A stretch of DNA of 64,000 nt from Paenibacillus sp. RUD330 (GTDB lineage: Bacteria; Bacillota; Bacilli; Paenibacillales; Paenibacillaceae). Under the pieces are notes generated by a model. That model worked only from the letters and a program-made list of their open reading frames with translations. It had not been told where the DNA came from and searched no databases. Both the position numbers and the translations under genes were made by a program. Positions within the stretch are counted from its first letter, which is position 1. Each line of letters begins with the position of its first letter. This document shows, one piece after another, positions 44,401 to 53,353 of this stretch. The stretch lies in the NCBI RefSeq assembly GCF_002243345.2, contig NZ_CP022655.2, positions 1,080,001-1,144,000 on the forward strand, in the 5' to 3' direction.

Positions 44401-45888
44401 GTGTCGAGCCAACCTCAAGCCTCGCCTTCCGCAGCTGCGGAAGTATCCATGCGCGCCATCATGGTGCCGCTGGTCGCCATCATCATCGGCATGTTCATGG
44501 TCATTTTGGACGGGACGGCGATGAACGTGGCGCTGCCCCAGCTGCAGCAAGATTTCGGCGTCACCTCGCTGACTCTGGTCCAGTGGACGGTAACCGGCTA
44601 CGCGCTTGCCCAGGCAGCCGTCATTCCGCTCGCCGGCTGGCTGTCCGACCGTTTCGGGGCCAAAACCATCTTTCTCGTCTCCGTCATTTTGTTCACCGTC
44701 GGCTCGGGCCTCTGCGCCTTGGCGACGACCGTGGATCAGCTGATCATCTACCGCGTGCTGCAAGGGCTCGGCGGCGGCATGGTCGCTCCGATCGCCATGG
44801 CATTCACCTACCGCATCGCTCCTCCAGGCAAGGTCGGAGCCGTAATGGGCATGATCGGCATTCCGATGCTGCTCGCTCCGGCGCTCGGTCCGGTCGTAGC
44901 CGGCTGGCTCGTTCAGGACGTATCCTGGCACTGGATCTTCCTCATCAACCTGCCGATCGGCGTCATCGCCGTCCTGCTCGGCCTGCGCACGCTGCCTGCC
45001 ATCGACCGGCAAAGCGTTCCGGAGCTCGATATCAAAGGCATGATCTTCGGGCCTCTTGCCTTCGCCGGTCTCGCTTATGGCGTATCCGAAGGCGGCACCG
45101 ACTGGGGCTCCGCACGGACGATCACCGGCCTTGTTGTCGGGGGCGTATCGCTTCTCATTTTCATCATCGTCGAGCTTCGCCGCCGCAATCCGCTGCTTGA
45201 GCTGCGGGTGTTCAAGTCCGCCAACTTCTCTCGGGGCGTCATCGTCCAGTGGATTTCCCAGATCGCGCTCTTCGGCACGATCTTCATGATTCCGCTGTTC
45301 CTCCAGACCGGGAAAAACTATACGCCTCTGGAAACCGGCCTCGTCTTGCTGCCGCAAGCGCTGGCTGCGGGCATCTTCATGCCGATCGGAGGCAGGCTGT
45401 ACGACCGCATCGGCGCTCGTCCGCTCGTCATCAGCGGGCTGACCCTGATTACGGGCGCAGCCTTCCTGTTCTCCCGCATTACCGTCGACACCGGCGTATC
45501 GGGCATGATCCTGCCGCTCGTCCTGCTTGGAGCCGGCATGGGCATCTCGATGATGCCGCTCAACACGCATATCATCCAATCGGCTCCGGCTCATCTGGTC
45601 GGACGCGTCACCTCGCTGACGGCGGCGCTGCAGCAGGTCGTCTCGTCGCTCGCCATCGCGGGACTGTCCACCTACGTGACCAGCCGCATCAAGCATTACG
45701 CGCCGGAGCTCGGCCAGGATCCGCATAAGCTTCTTACAGCTTCCTACGGGGACACCTTTGCGATCCTGATCTGGGTCGCCGTGCTCGGCGTCCTGGTCGG
45801 ATTCCTGCTCAATAAGCCCAAGCCTCAAAAAGGAGCGGACGGAAGCGAGCTGAATCCGGAACCGCAAATGATGATGGGCGGCCACTGA
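44401..45888 (+). CDS. DHA2-family (14-TM) MFS drug efflux transporter
   Basis: 495 residues from GTG 44401, preceded by AAGGAG; earlier in-frame starts (44308, 44344) lack ribosome sites. Motif D1 (LDGTAMNVALPQL), motif A (GWLSDRFGAKTIF), motif B (YRVLQGLGGGMVAP) and motif C (GIPMLLAPALGPVVAGWL) are the EmrB/QacA pattern. A proton-driven exporter of hydrophobic compounds is expected. Control by the adjacent TetR protein is indicated by the paired operators. Confidence 0.93.
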   Translation: MSSQPQASPSAAAEVSMRAIMVPLVAIIIGMFMVILDGTAMNVALPQLQQDFGVTSLTLVQWTVTGYALAQAAVIPLAGWLSDRFGAKTIFLVSVILFTVGSGLCALATTVDQLIIYRVLQGLGGGMVAPIAMAFTYRIAPPGKVGAVMGMIGIPMLLAPALGPVVAGWLVQDVSWHWIFLINLPIGVIAVLLGLRTLPAIDRQSVPELDIKGMIFGPLAFAGLAYGVSEGGTDWGSARTITGLVVGGVSLLIFIIVELRRRNPLLELRVFKSANFSRGVIVQWISQIALFGTIFMIPLFLQTGKNYTPLETGLVLLPQALAAGIFMPIGGRLYDRIGARPLVISGLTLITGAAFLFSRITVDTGVSGMILPLVLLGAGMGISMMPLNTHIIQSAPAHLVGRVTSLTAALQQVVSSLAIAGLSTYVTSRIKHYAPELGQDPHKLLTASYGDTFAILIWVAVLGVLVGFLLNKPKPQKGADGSELNPEPQMMMGGH

Positions 45889-45971
45889 GCAGACGGGGGC
45901 TGACCGCCATCAACGGCTGATCCCCCTTTGATCGTCATCGCAATCTTCTCTTGCCCGATCCTCCATCCAGC

Positions 45972-46016
45972 AAAAAGAACGCCTTCCGGCATGGCCGGAG
46001 GGCGTTCTGCTTTTTC
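45972..46016. terminator. Bidirectional terminator between the efflux and DoxX-like genes
   Basis: AGAACGCCTTCCGG-CAT-(G)GCCGGAGGGCGTTCT with TTTTT after it and AAAAA before it. Confidence 0.88.
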
Positions 46017-46045
46017 AAAACCTTTGAAGGCCGGAGAGAGGTCCG

Positions 46046-46468
46046 TTATCTGCCGGGCGACGGATGCCGCGAGCACCAGAGCACCCACCAGATGAGCGGC
46101 GGCTGGGCAAGCAAGCGGAGCCAGAGAGCCGCGGAGGAGGTGTGCTCGCTTCCGGGGAACGGAATTCCTTGGGCCGCCGCGTAAATATTGGCTGGAAAGA
46201 TGAGAATCAAATACAGCGCAGTCGCCATTCCGGTCCAGCCGCGCGTTGCCGGAAAGAGCAGCAGCACGGCGATGGCCGCTTCCAGCACCGCCGTCGCATA
46301 AATAATCGGGACGCGCAGAGGGACCCGGTCCGGCAGCATCGAGGCGAAGCCCTCCGGCTCGCGCAAATGAAACAGGCAGGCTGAAACCATGAAGACAGCG
46401 AACAGGATGAGGCCCGCCAGACGAGGCCAAGTCGTTCGCTTGATGCGGGATGGGGATGGAGAGGGCAT
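46046..46468 (-). CDS. DoxX-like small membrane protein
   Basis: 140 residues from ATG 46468 after AAGGAG. Four membrane helices (about 15-33, 50-72, 78-97, 110-132) with the DoxX/SURF4-like features: a PEGFASMLPDRVPLRVP loop after helix 1 and YATAVLEAAIAVLLLFP in helix 2, then LYLILIFPANIYAA. Function unknown; relatives are linked to redox or efflux processes. Confidence 0.75.
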   Translation of the reverse strand: MPSPSPSRIKRTTWPRLAGLILFAVFMVSACLFHLREPEGFASMLPDRVPLRVPIIYATAVLEAAIAVLLLFPATRGWTGMATALYLILIFPANIYAAAQGIPFPGSEHTSSAALWLRLLAQPPLIWWVLWCSRHPSPGR

Positions 46469-46601
46469 AGGAGATCTCCTTTTCGGGCTTTCATAGGCTG
46501 TGTCTGTACATTCATACACGCCAGCCGTGCCCTTTGAAGCGCCTCTCATGATGCCGTGATCAATAGGGGGCATGAGGCCTGCATGCCCGCAGGCCGACGC
46601 T

Positions 46602-47573
46602 CTACAGCCGGTAGCTCGCAAATGGCTCGCCGTAGCGGAACGGGCGGCTGATCCGCTCCAGCTCGTCCTTGATGGCTGGATCCGCCGCAAGCTCGAGGCT
46701 GCGCAGATTGGCCTCCAGCTGCCTGGTGCTCGTGGCGCCGGCGATGACGCTCGCCACGGCAGGCTTGTCCAGCAGCCAGCGCATCGACAGGGCGGCGGGC
46801 TCGCATCCGGCTTCCTCGGCCAGCTCGGATACGTCTTGGCCGAGGCCGATGTAATCGCCCTTCATGAAGCGGCCGAACGCCGGGTCACTCTCCAGCCGGG
46901 AGCCTGGCGGGGCATCGGCCCCAGCTGCGTATTTGCCGGTGAGGATTCCGCCTGCGAGCGGGAAGTAGGGAATCAGGCCGAGGCCTTGGTCCAGACATAA
47001 AGGCACCAGCTCGATCTCGGGCGTGCGGTCGGCAAGCGAGTAGCTGGTCTGAATCGAGACGTAGCGGTTCAGCCCTAGACGGTCGCTGATGCCGATGGCC
47101 TTCATGAGCTCCCAAGCCTGATAGTTGGAAGCTCCGATGTAACGGACTTTGCCGGAGCGGACCATGTCGTCGAGCGCGCGGAGCGTTTCCTCCAGCGGCG
47201 TTTCGGGATCGAACGTATGGATCTGGTACAGATCGACGTAGTCCGTTCCGAGCCTGCTCAAGCTTCCTTCGAGCTCCGTCATGAGATGGCTGCGGGACGC
47301 TCCGCGGCTGTTCGGCCCTTCGCCTCTCGGAAGCCCGGCTTTTGTCGTCAGAACGATGTCGGCTCGTCGGCCCTGTATGGCTTTGCCGATGATCCGCTCG
47401 CTTTCGGTGCCGGCGTAGATGTTGGCGGTGTCGATGAAATTGATGCCGTTGCTGAAGGCGCTGTGCAGGATCGAGATGCTGGTCTCTTCATCGGCTCTCT
47501 TCCCGAAGGCGTTCGTGCCGAGGCCGATGGCCGACACGCGAAGCCCGCTTGCGCCTAGCTTCCGGTATTCCAT
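46602..47573 (-). CDS. Aldo/keto reductase
   Basis: 323 residues from ATG 47573 after AAGGAGG. (beta/alpha)8 AKR of the YajO/Tas-like group. The catalytic tetrad is visible: Asp in FIDTANIYAG (with Tyr four to five residues on), Lys in VLTTKAG and His in LYQIHTFD. NADPH site in SVIAGATSTRQLEANL. Reduces aldehydes or ketones; substrate unknown. Confidence 0.93.
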   Translation of the reverse strand: MEYRKLGASGLRVSAIGLGTNAFGKRADEETSISILHSAFSNGINFIDTANIYAGTESERIIGKAIQGRRADIVLTTKAGLPRGEGPNSRGASRSHLMTELEGSLSRLGTDYVDLYQIHTFDPETPLEETLRALDDMVRSGKVRYIGASNYQAWELMKAIGISDRLGLNRYVSIQTSYSLADRTPEIELVPLCLDQGLGLIPYFPLAGGILTGKYAAGADAPPGSRLESDPAFGRFMKGDYIGLGQDVSELAEEAGCEPAALSMRWLLDKPAVASVIAGATSTRQLEANLRSLELAADPAIKDELERISRPFRYGEPFASYRL

Positions 47574-47705
47574 GGTTATGTTCCTCCTTGACTGGTGGTG
47601 GGCGGCCCGGCCGGGCCGAGGCCGCGAATATTCCAGCGCTTCCAATCCATACTAGCGCTAGGCCGGCAATAGCGGCAATCCGAGTGAATCGAGGTGCAGC
47701 GAACG

Positions 47706-48302
47706 ATGAAAGCCTGGAAGAGAAAATCAACCGCCGGCAAAAGGCGGATACCGCCGGCAGCGGCGTCCCTGCTGCTGCTGGCTGTTGTTGCCGTCGCCGG
47801 AGCCGCAGCGGCTCCATTCCGTCTCGACAAAGATGTCGTGGGCGATACGACGGTCGTCAGCGCTTCCCAGCTTGCCAAGCAAGCCGACTGCATCGCCGTC
47901 GGCCGCTTCTCGGACAGCGACCGGATGGTTCTGACCGACCGCACCGCTCCTCAGGGGAGGCTTGTGAATTTTGTCCAGCCGTTCACCGTGGAGCGGATGC
48001 TCAAATGCCCGTCCAGCAGCTCGGTCCGAATCATTACGACGGGCATCGAGCCGTTGCCGCCGCCTTCGCAGACGGAGGCCAACGAGCGTTATCCCGGAGC
48101 TTGGGCCTCCGGGCCGGATTACCTGGTTTTCCTCCAGAAGCTGGAAGGGCAGGACGGCTATCAGGTGCTCGGCTTGCTGAAGGGCGTATATCCGATTCAG
48201 GCCGGAAAGACGGTGAGCCTGGAGCGTCAAGGCTTTCCGGAGCTGAACGGGGTGTCCAAGGAAAATCTGGATTCCGTCGTGAAGGGACTTGAAGGCCGCT
48301 GA
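47706..48302 (+). CDS. Secreted protein of unknown function
   Basis: 198 residues from ATG 47706, nine bases after GAGGTG (an in-frame GTG at 47694 is less likely). Basic N-terminus, hydrophobic helix (about 18-36) and probable AAA cleavage, so exported or anchored. The mature region is beta-rich: LAKQADCIAVGRFSDSDR, VNFVQPFTVERMLKC, GPDYLVFLQKLEGQDGYQVL. The pattern resembles small domains found with copper-binding or YhfM-type extracellular proteins, but I cannot assign a family. Confidence 0.7.
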   Translation: MKAWKRKSTAGKRRIPPAAASLLLLAVVAVAGAAAAPFRLDKDVVGDTTVVSASQLAKQADCIAVGRFSDSDRMVLTDRTAPQGRLVNFVQPFTVERMLKCPSSSSVRIITTGIEPLPPPSQTEANERYPGAWASGPDYLVFLQKLEGQDGYQVLGLLKGVYPIQAGKTVSLERQGFPELNGVSKENLDSVVKGLEGR

Positions 48303-48315
48303 GCTTGCGGCTGAA

Positions 48316-49677
48316 TTATAGCACAGATGGGCCTGGAGCCGCAGGCTTCCGAAGCGGGAGCAGCAGGATGCGGCTGCCTGGCAATGGCCTCGGCAGCCGC
48401 TCCGATCCGGCAGAGGCCAGCAGCTTCAGCAGCTCGGATGGAATGGCGGACAGGCTGCGGCGGTCCGCGATGAGCGCTGCCGTCCGATCGGGCCGGGCGA
48501 TCATCGCGCCGAGGGCGGCTGCAGCCGCCCTTTCCGGACCGCCGGCAATCGGGATGAGCCGCTGGCCGCCGCGTAGAGGCGACGGGCTCAACAGCTTCAC
48601 CAGACCGGGCTGATGGGACTGGACAACGAGCAGATCGGGCTGCTGCAGGGCTTCCGGAGCAGGAAGCCGAGAGCTCCGAGGCTTGCAGCGACGGATCGCT
48701 TTTTCGGAGTCGGAAAAGCCGGCCGCTTGGAGCCGGGAGCACAGCGCGGTCAGGAACAGCCGGGGATCGCTGTTGAACTCGGGGGCGCCCTCCGGGTTCC
48801 CGTGGCTGCAGCTGCCATAATTCACGCGGATAAGGCGTCCTCCCGCATCGCGGAGAAGGCCGAAGGAGGCGGAGGAGCATCCCAGCGCCAGCACCAGATC
48901 CGGCTTGGCGTGACGGCAGCCGTCCGCAAGGCCGAGGTTGAGCGGCGAGCCCGAGGGCAGCGAGTCCAGCCCGCCCAAGCTCGCTGCGGCGGCAATGCCC
49001 GTTAGATCAAGCAGCTGCCGGAGCTCGGCAGCGGCACCCGAATGTCGGACGTCCGCTCCGACAGCCAGGAGCGGACGCCTGGACGAGCGCAGGCCATCGA
49101 TCAGGCGATCGAGATCGGCATCGCGGATCGGGGGCTCCGAGGCGAGCAGCTCCCAGTATTCATCCGATTCCTCGAAGGGCCGCAGCCGCAGGGAATCGGC
49201 GTCCCGCTCCAGGCGGATCCCGTCCAAGCGGAAGCAAGCCTGGAGAGAATGGGCGCGGGCGGCGAGGCAGAGCGCTTTGCCGATCTTGTCGTACAGGCCG
49301 GCTGCAAGCGCGTCGTCGTCGAACGAGGCTCCGTCCTCAGGCTGGAATGGAAGCAGCGCGCGATCGGCTGCAGCCCTATGCGGCGGCAATGCATAAGAAC
49401 GTTCATGCTGTATATTCAATACCAATTGCAGCGTAGCGGAGCCGCCTGGCGATGCGCTTGTCCCGATGACGGCCGCGGCCAGTCCGCTTGCGGCGGAGCA
49501 GCCTTCGGCAGCAGCTTCGGCCAAGGCGAGATCCGGCATGCCTTCAGCGGCGATGCCGGAGCGGGCAGCAGCCGCGAGCAGGGATGCCTTCTCCGGAGAA
49601 AAGGCGGAACGGTCATGGAACAGATGACGGATTCCGTGGCGGGCGAGCAAGTTCATGACGGCGTCCGACAGTTTCAT
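48316..49677 (-). CDS. Divergent thiamine-pyrophosphate-enzyme-fold protein, probable pseudoenzyme
   Basis: 453 residues. The N-terminus (MKLSDAVMNLLARHGIRHLF) and central region (about 185-300, RRPLLAVGADVRHSG, then LGCSSASFG) match the PYR and middle domains of acetolactate-synthase-like ThDP enzymes. The cofactor-binding domain with the GDG...NN motif is not recognisable, and the conserved catalytic Glu of the PYR domain is not placed normally. Catalysis is therefore doubtful. The ribosome site AAAGGAG is about 15 bases from the ATG, weaker than usual. Role unknown. Confidence 0.6.
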   Translation of the reverse strand: MKLSDAVMNLLARHGIRHLFHDRSAFSPEKASLLAAAARSGIAAEGMPDLALAEAAAEGCSAASGLAAAVIGTSASPGGSATLQLVLNIQHERSYALPPHRAAADRALLPFQPEDGASFDDDALAAGLYDKIGKALCLAARAHSLQACFRLDGIRLERDADSLRLRPFEESDEYWELLASEPPIRDADLDRLIDGLRSSRRPLLAVGADVRHSGAAAELRQLLDLTGIAAAASLGGLDSLPSGSPLNLGLADGCRHAKPDLVLALGCSSASFGLLRDAGGRLIRVNYGSCSHGNPEGAPEFNSDPRLFLTALCSRLQAAGFSDSEKAIRRCKPRSSRLPAPEALQQPDLLVVQSHQPGLVKLLSPSPLRGGQRLIPIAGGPERAAAAALGAMIARPDRTAALIADRRSLSAIPSELLKLLASAGSERLPRPLPGSRILLLPLRKPAAPGPSVL

Positions 49678-49844
49678 ACCCGTTTGATGTCACTCCTTTG
49701 GATGGGATCTGGCTTCCGGTCATTCCAAGGGGCGGCTGCCGCGCAGCCGCTTCTTCTTCTCTATTTACATATGTTTTCAAGCCGGTCATGGAATGGGACA
49801 TTCGGTGATTTCATCGGATCCGGACGTGAAATCGGGCGGATACG

Positions 49845-49882
49845 CAAAAAGAAGGCAGCCGGGATATTCCGGACTGCCTCGG
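49845..49882 (-). terminator. Terminator after the NlpC/P60-like gene
   Basis: On the minus strand GGCAGTCCGG-AATAT-CCCGGCTGCC then TTCTTTTTG. Confidence 0.85.
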
Positions 49883-49884
49883 TT

Positions 49885-51738
49885 CTACCAGGTCCGCGGA
49901 CCGATGAGGTCGGCGAAGGTGGTCGTTTTGGGATAGGATTTGGCCAAAGCCATGCCTTTGCGGACTTCGGTGCGGACAGCGGCGAGCTCGGGACTGGAAT
50001 AGAAGAACAGAACCTTCTCGTCGCGCCGGTCGACGGGCTTGATCGGCTTGTCGTACAGAATGAACGCGGCCCAGGCGTCGGCGATGTCCTCTCCCGCCTG
50101 ATAAGCGCTGGCCTCGCGGAAGAACAGCTTCGTGTAGATGGCGGTCATGGGCTTGCCGGCCCGCGCATCCCGCACGACTTCCGGCGTCCAGAATTTGCTG
50201 TAGTACCGGGTCATCAGCGAGTCCTTGCGGAAATAAGCCCATTGGCCGCTTCCCGGAGCGGGACCCGCGTAAGCCGAGCCGACGATTCCGCCCGCTCCGT
50301 CCGCAGCCGCGGAAGGCGAGCCCAGATGGTCCAGCTCGGAGCCTGCCGGCCCTTGCTGGGTGACCAGGCGTCCGAGCTCATGGGCGAGCGCCCAGCGGGT
50401 GCGCTCCTTGGCTCCCGGGGTCAGGTCGGAAGGATCGAGGACGAGCCGGACCTGAGCCTTGCCGATCGTTTCCGTCCGGGAGACGGCTCCCCGCTTGATT
50501 TCCAGCCGGAACTGCCTGATGAGGGACAGATAGGCTTTCGGATACATGGCCTTCACCTGGGTCCATAGCTGCTCGGCGGCGGCCTGCTGCATCAAGGTGA
50601 CTTTATATCCGCTCTCCGGATGCAGCTTCAGCTCTCCTGCGGCGCTGATGTCGTAAAGGCCGGCAGGAAGGGTGGAACCGTAGAGCTCGCTGCCTTTGAT
50701 CCCGATCGCGGTCCGGTCGGCGGCAGGCAGCGCTTCGATCAGATCGGCCACGTCCCGATGGCTCTCCAGCATGTCGGCGTACAGGCCGTGCTCATACTGC
50801 TGCAGGCCAAGCTCGGCTTTCTCCTCCAGACGGGTGTAGGCGGATTGGGACAGCACCGGCTTGGCTGCGGCCAAAAACTTCGAGATGCCGCTGAAATAGG
50901 CCGTGCCGGCCAGCGTGCCGGAAGGGCTGTCCGGAGCTGCCAGGCCGCTCTCGGAGCCGCTGCCGCTGCCGGTTGAGCCGGAGGAAGCGCTGCCCGTCCC
51001 CGTCCCGGTCATGCGGCGGGCGCCGGCGTAGCGCTCCTGCCAGTATGCCGAGGAGAGGCTCGACAGCTTGACTCCATCCACCGTGGCGGCGGCGAACTCG
51101 CGGTTGCCGATATAGATGCCGGCGAAAGTGATCGCGGCGCCGCTGCGGAAAAAGACGGCGTCGCCCGGCAGAAGCAGGCTTTGTCCGCCTACGTCGGCTC
51201 CCTGCTTGAACTGCTCCGCGATCGTGCGCGGCAAGGTCACGGCCGCGGCCGAGTAGCGGTAGATGTAGTACAGGAAGCCTGAGGCGTCGAAGCCCGTTGG
51301 CGACGCGCCTCCGTAGGCATAGGGAGAGCCGAGCTGATCCAAGGCGTAATCGGCGATTGCTCCCGCAGCTTGCTGGCGGTCAGCGCTTCCTGCTGCCGAT
51401 GCAGCTTGCGGGCTGCCGCCCGCTTGAGTTCCCTGCGCCGCCGGAGCGGAGCTGCCGCCCGCGCCGGAAGCCGACGAGACTGCGGGCGTTTGCGAGCCGC
51501 CGAGCATGCCTGCGGAAGCCTTGGCTGCGGTACCGTCCGCATAGGCTGTGCCCCGGGTCTCCGGTTTCTCGATGCCCGGCTGCTGAGACCGCAGTCCCTG
51601 CCCGCTGGCAACGGGAGATGTCTCTTGTCCTGCTTTTGCTCCCGATTCATATGATGACTTGCCCGGAACCGCGTATGCGGCCCCTCCCCCTGCTGCAAGC
51701 ATGGCAATGGCCGTACCTGTCCAAATGATTCGCCTCAA
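49885..51738 (-). CDS. Secreted NlpC/P60-like and zincin-like protein with both active sites lost
   Basis: 617 residues from TTG 51738, eight bases after AGGAG (GTG 51747 abuts that site). Signal peptide, an Ala/Gly/Ser linker to about 120, then an NlpC/P60 domain (about 122-240): GSPYAYGGASPTGFDASGF aligns with the catalytic GFDCSG, with Ala instead of Cys (codon 51283-51285 GCC), and the catalytic-His position of HVGIYIG reads FAGIYIG. After another linker, a C-terminal ATLF-like segment has RWALAHELGRLV: HExxR instead of HExxH. EDIADAWAAF follows as in that family. It probably binds peptidoglycan or partners without hydrolysing. Confidence 0.75.
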   Translation of the reverse strand: MRRIIWTGTAIAMLAAGGGAAYAVPGKSSYESGAKAGQETSPVASGQGLRSQQPGIEKPETRGTAYADGTAAKASAGMLGGSQTPAVSSASGAGGSSAPAAQGTQAGGSPQAASAAGSADRQQAAGAIADYALDQLGSPYAYGGASPTGFDASGFLYYIYRYSAAAVTLPRTIAEQFKQGADVGGQSLLLPGDAVFFRSGAAITFAGIYIGNREFAAATVDGVKLSSLSSAYWQERYAGARRMTGTGTGSASSGSTGSGSGSESGLAAPDSPSGTLAGTAYFSGISKFLAAAKPVLSQSAYTRLEEKAELGLQQYEHGLYADMLESHRDVADLIEALPAADRTAIGIKGSELYGSTLPAGLYDISAAGELKLHPESGYKVTLMQQAAAEQLWTQVKAMYPKAYLSLIRQFRLEIKRGAVSRTETIGKAQVRLVLDPSDLTPGAKERTRWALAHELGRLVTQQGPAGSELDHLGSPSAAADGAGGIVGSAYAGPAPGSGQWAYFRKDSLMTRYYSKFWTPEVVRDARAGKPMTAIYTKLFFREASAYQAGEDIADAWAAFILYDKPIKPVDRRDEKVLFFYSSPELAAVRTEVRKGMALAKSYPKTTTFADLIGPRTW

Positions 51739-51813
51739 TAGGCTCACTCCTGACTGAATCTTGGTGTATGTAGGACGAATTTCGTCAAATCCTTCCGTAT
51801 TATAACAGGATAG

Positions 51814-51984
51814 CGATTAGAGATAATCGGACCTAGGGCGCAAGGCATATATACAACGATATCCAGTTATCGAGATATTGAGGCCTTTATTATCCGTGAA
51901 AATGGAAGGATAAGGATCGGAACCAAGGCCCAACGGCTCAGCCAGGAAGAATTGAAGGTATTTTGTGGGTCTTTCGAACCGTAA
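51814..51984 (+). pseudogene. Orphan 3' gene fragment
   Basis: A 56-codon open stretch with no start codon reads ISSYRDIEAFIIRENGRIRI then GTKAQRLSQEELKVFCGSF before TAA 51982. Composition is protein-like and more AT-rich than the neighbours. It looks like the surviving end of a lost gene. Family unknown. The rest of the gap to potA holds only a candidate -10 box. Confidence 0.4.
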
Positions 51985-52036
51985 TTTTTTGCCGATCGCC
52001 GCAGCGCCGAATGATTCCAATAGGGGCGCAATCAGG

Positions 52037-52042
52037 TATAAT
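52037..52042 (+). promoter_or_regulatory. -10 element of the pot operon
   Basis: Perfect TATAAT, 76 bases before potA; the -35 is weak (ATTCCA at 17 bp). Confidence 0.5.
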
Positions 52043-52117
52043 GAGGCATAAAGATCGTCGGCGGACCGGATATTCGCCGGCGGGCGCGGCTCAGGCCGCA
52101 GGAGAGGAGGAGCATCG

Positions 52118-53353
52118 ATGAACGATTCGAAGGTCATCTCGTTCCGCGGGGTGACCAAGCAGTACGATGACGACGTTCCCGTGCTGAAGGATGTCAGCTT
52201 CGACATCGAGCGGGGCAAGTTCTACACGCTGCTGGGGCCGTCAGGCTGCGGCAAGACGACCATTCTCCGGCTGATCGCCGGATTCATGGAGCCGACGGCC
52301 GGGGAGATTCTCATGGACGGCAAGAGCATCAACTCGGTCCCGGCCAACAAGCGGCAGGTCAATACGGTCTTTCAGGACTATGCGCTGTTCCCGCATCTCA
52401 ACGTCTACGACAACGTCGCCTTCGGGCTGCGCATCCGCAAGCTCAAGGGAGCGGAGATCGAGCGCAAGGTGAAGGAAGCTCTCCGCTTCGTCAACCTGGA
52501 GGGGTACGACAAGCGCGAGATCCGGGAGATGTCCGGCGGCCAGCGGCAGCGGGTGGCGATCGCCCGCGCCATCGTCAACGAGCCGCAGGTGCTGCTGCTC
52601 GACGAGCCGCTCTCGGCGCTCGACCTCAAGCTGCGCTACGAGATGCAGTACGAGCTGCGCGAGCTGCAGCGGCGGCTCGGCATCACGTTCATCTTCGTCA
52701 CGCATGACCAGGAGGAAGCGCTGGCGATGTCCGACGAGATTTTTGTCCTGAACAAGGGGATCATCGAGCAGAGCGGCACGCCGACGGATATCTACGACGA
52801 GCCGATCAACCGGTTCGTCGCCGACTTCATCGGGGAATCCAACATCGTGCCGGGACGCATGCTGGAGGACTACAAGGTGGAGTTCGCGGGACAGGCCTTC
52901 ACCTGCGTCGACCGCGGCCTGCGCCGGGGAGAGCCGGTCGAGGTCGTGCTGCGTCCGGAGGATCTGGAGATGAAGCCGGCGGACGAGGGCCAGCTGCGCG
53001 CCGTCGTCGAGACCCAGCTGTTCCGCGGGGTGCATTACGAGATCATCTGCCGCGACGACATCGGCAACGAGTGGATGGTCCATTCGACCCGCAAGGCGAT
53101 CGTCGGAGAGATCATCGGGCTTGATTTCGAGCCGGAGGCGATCCACGTCATGAGGTTCGGAGAGTCGGAGGCTGACTTCGACAGGCGTCTGGAGGGGTAC
53201 GAGGACGCGGACGGGACGCGCGAGGCGGCCGAAGCGGGCGGAGCTGCCGGCGGCACGGATGCCGCGGGCGCGGCCGGAGGAGGAGCCGAGCCGGGCTCGG
53301 GAGCGCCTGAGCCGGCTTCCATCGAGACGGGCAGGCCCGGAGGGAACAGCTAG
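52118..53353 (+). CDS. potA: Spermidine/putrescine ABC transporter ATPase
   Basis: 411 residues from ATG 52118 after GGAGAGGAGG. Walker [11 protein letters not shown]-loop [11 protein letters not shown], signature [14 protein letters not shown], Walker [13 protein letters not shown], switch His in VTHDQEEA. The C-terminal TOBE-like domain (about 270-350) fits PotA. An extra tail of about 45 residues rich in Ala, Gly and Glu is unusual. First gene of potABCD; its TAG overlaps the GTG of potB. Confidence 0.94.
   Translation: MNDSKVISFRGVTKQYDDDVPVLKDVSFDIERGKFYTLLGPSGCGKTTILRLIAGFMEPTAGEILMDGKSINSVPANKRQVNTVFQDYALFPHLNVYDNVAFGLRIRKLKGAEIERKVKEALRFVNLEGYDKREIREMSGGQRQRVAIARAIVNEPQVLLLDEPLSALDLKLRYEMQYELRELQRRLGITFIFVTHDQEEALAMSDEIFVLNKGIIEQSGTPTDIYDEPINRFVADFIGESNIVPGRMLEDYKVEFAGQAFTCVDRGLRRGEPVEVVLRPEDLEMKPADEGQLRAVVETQLFRGVHYEIICRDDIGNEWMVHSTRKAIVGEIIGLDFEPEAIHVMRFGESEADFDRRLEGYEDADGTREAAEAGGAAGGTDAAGAAGGGAEPGSGAPEPASIETGRPGGNS

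Noticed and set aside
44341..45885. 514-codon frame antisense to the DHA2 transporter
   Set aside because: Shadow with the acidic and His-rich bias of transporter complements.
51817..52218. 133-codon minus-strand frame before potA
   Set aside because: Overlaps the potA start, has no ribosome site and no domain; a plus-strand fragment in the same area is more protein-like.
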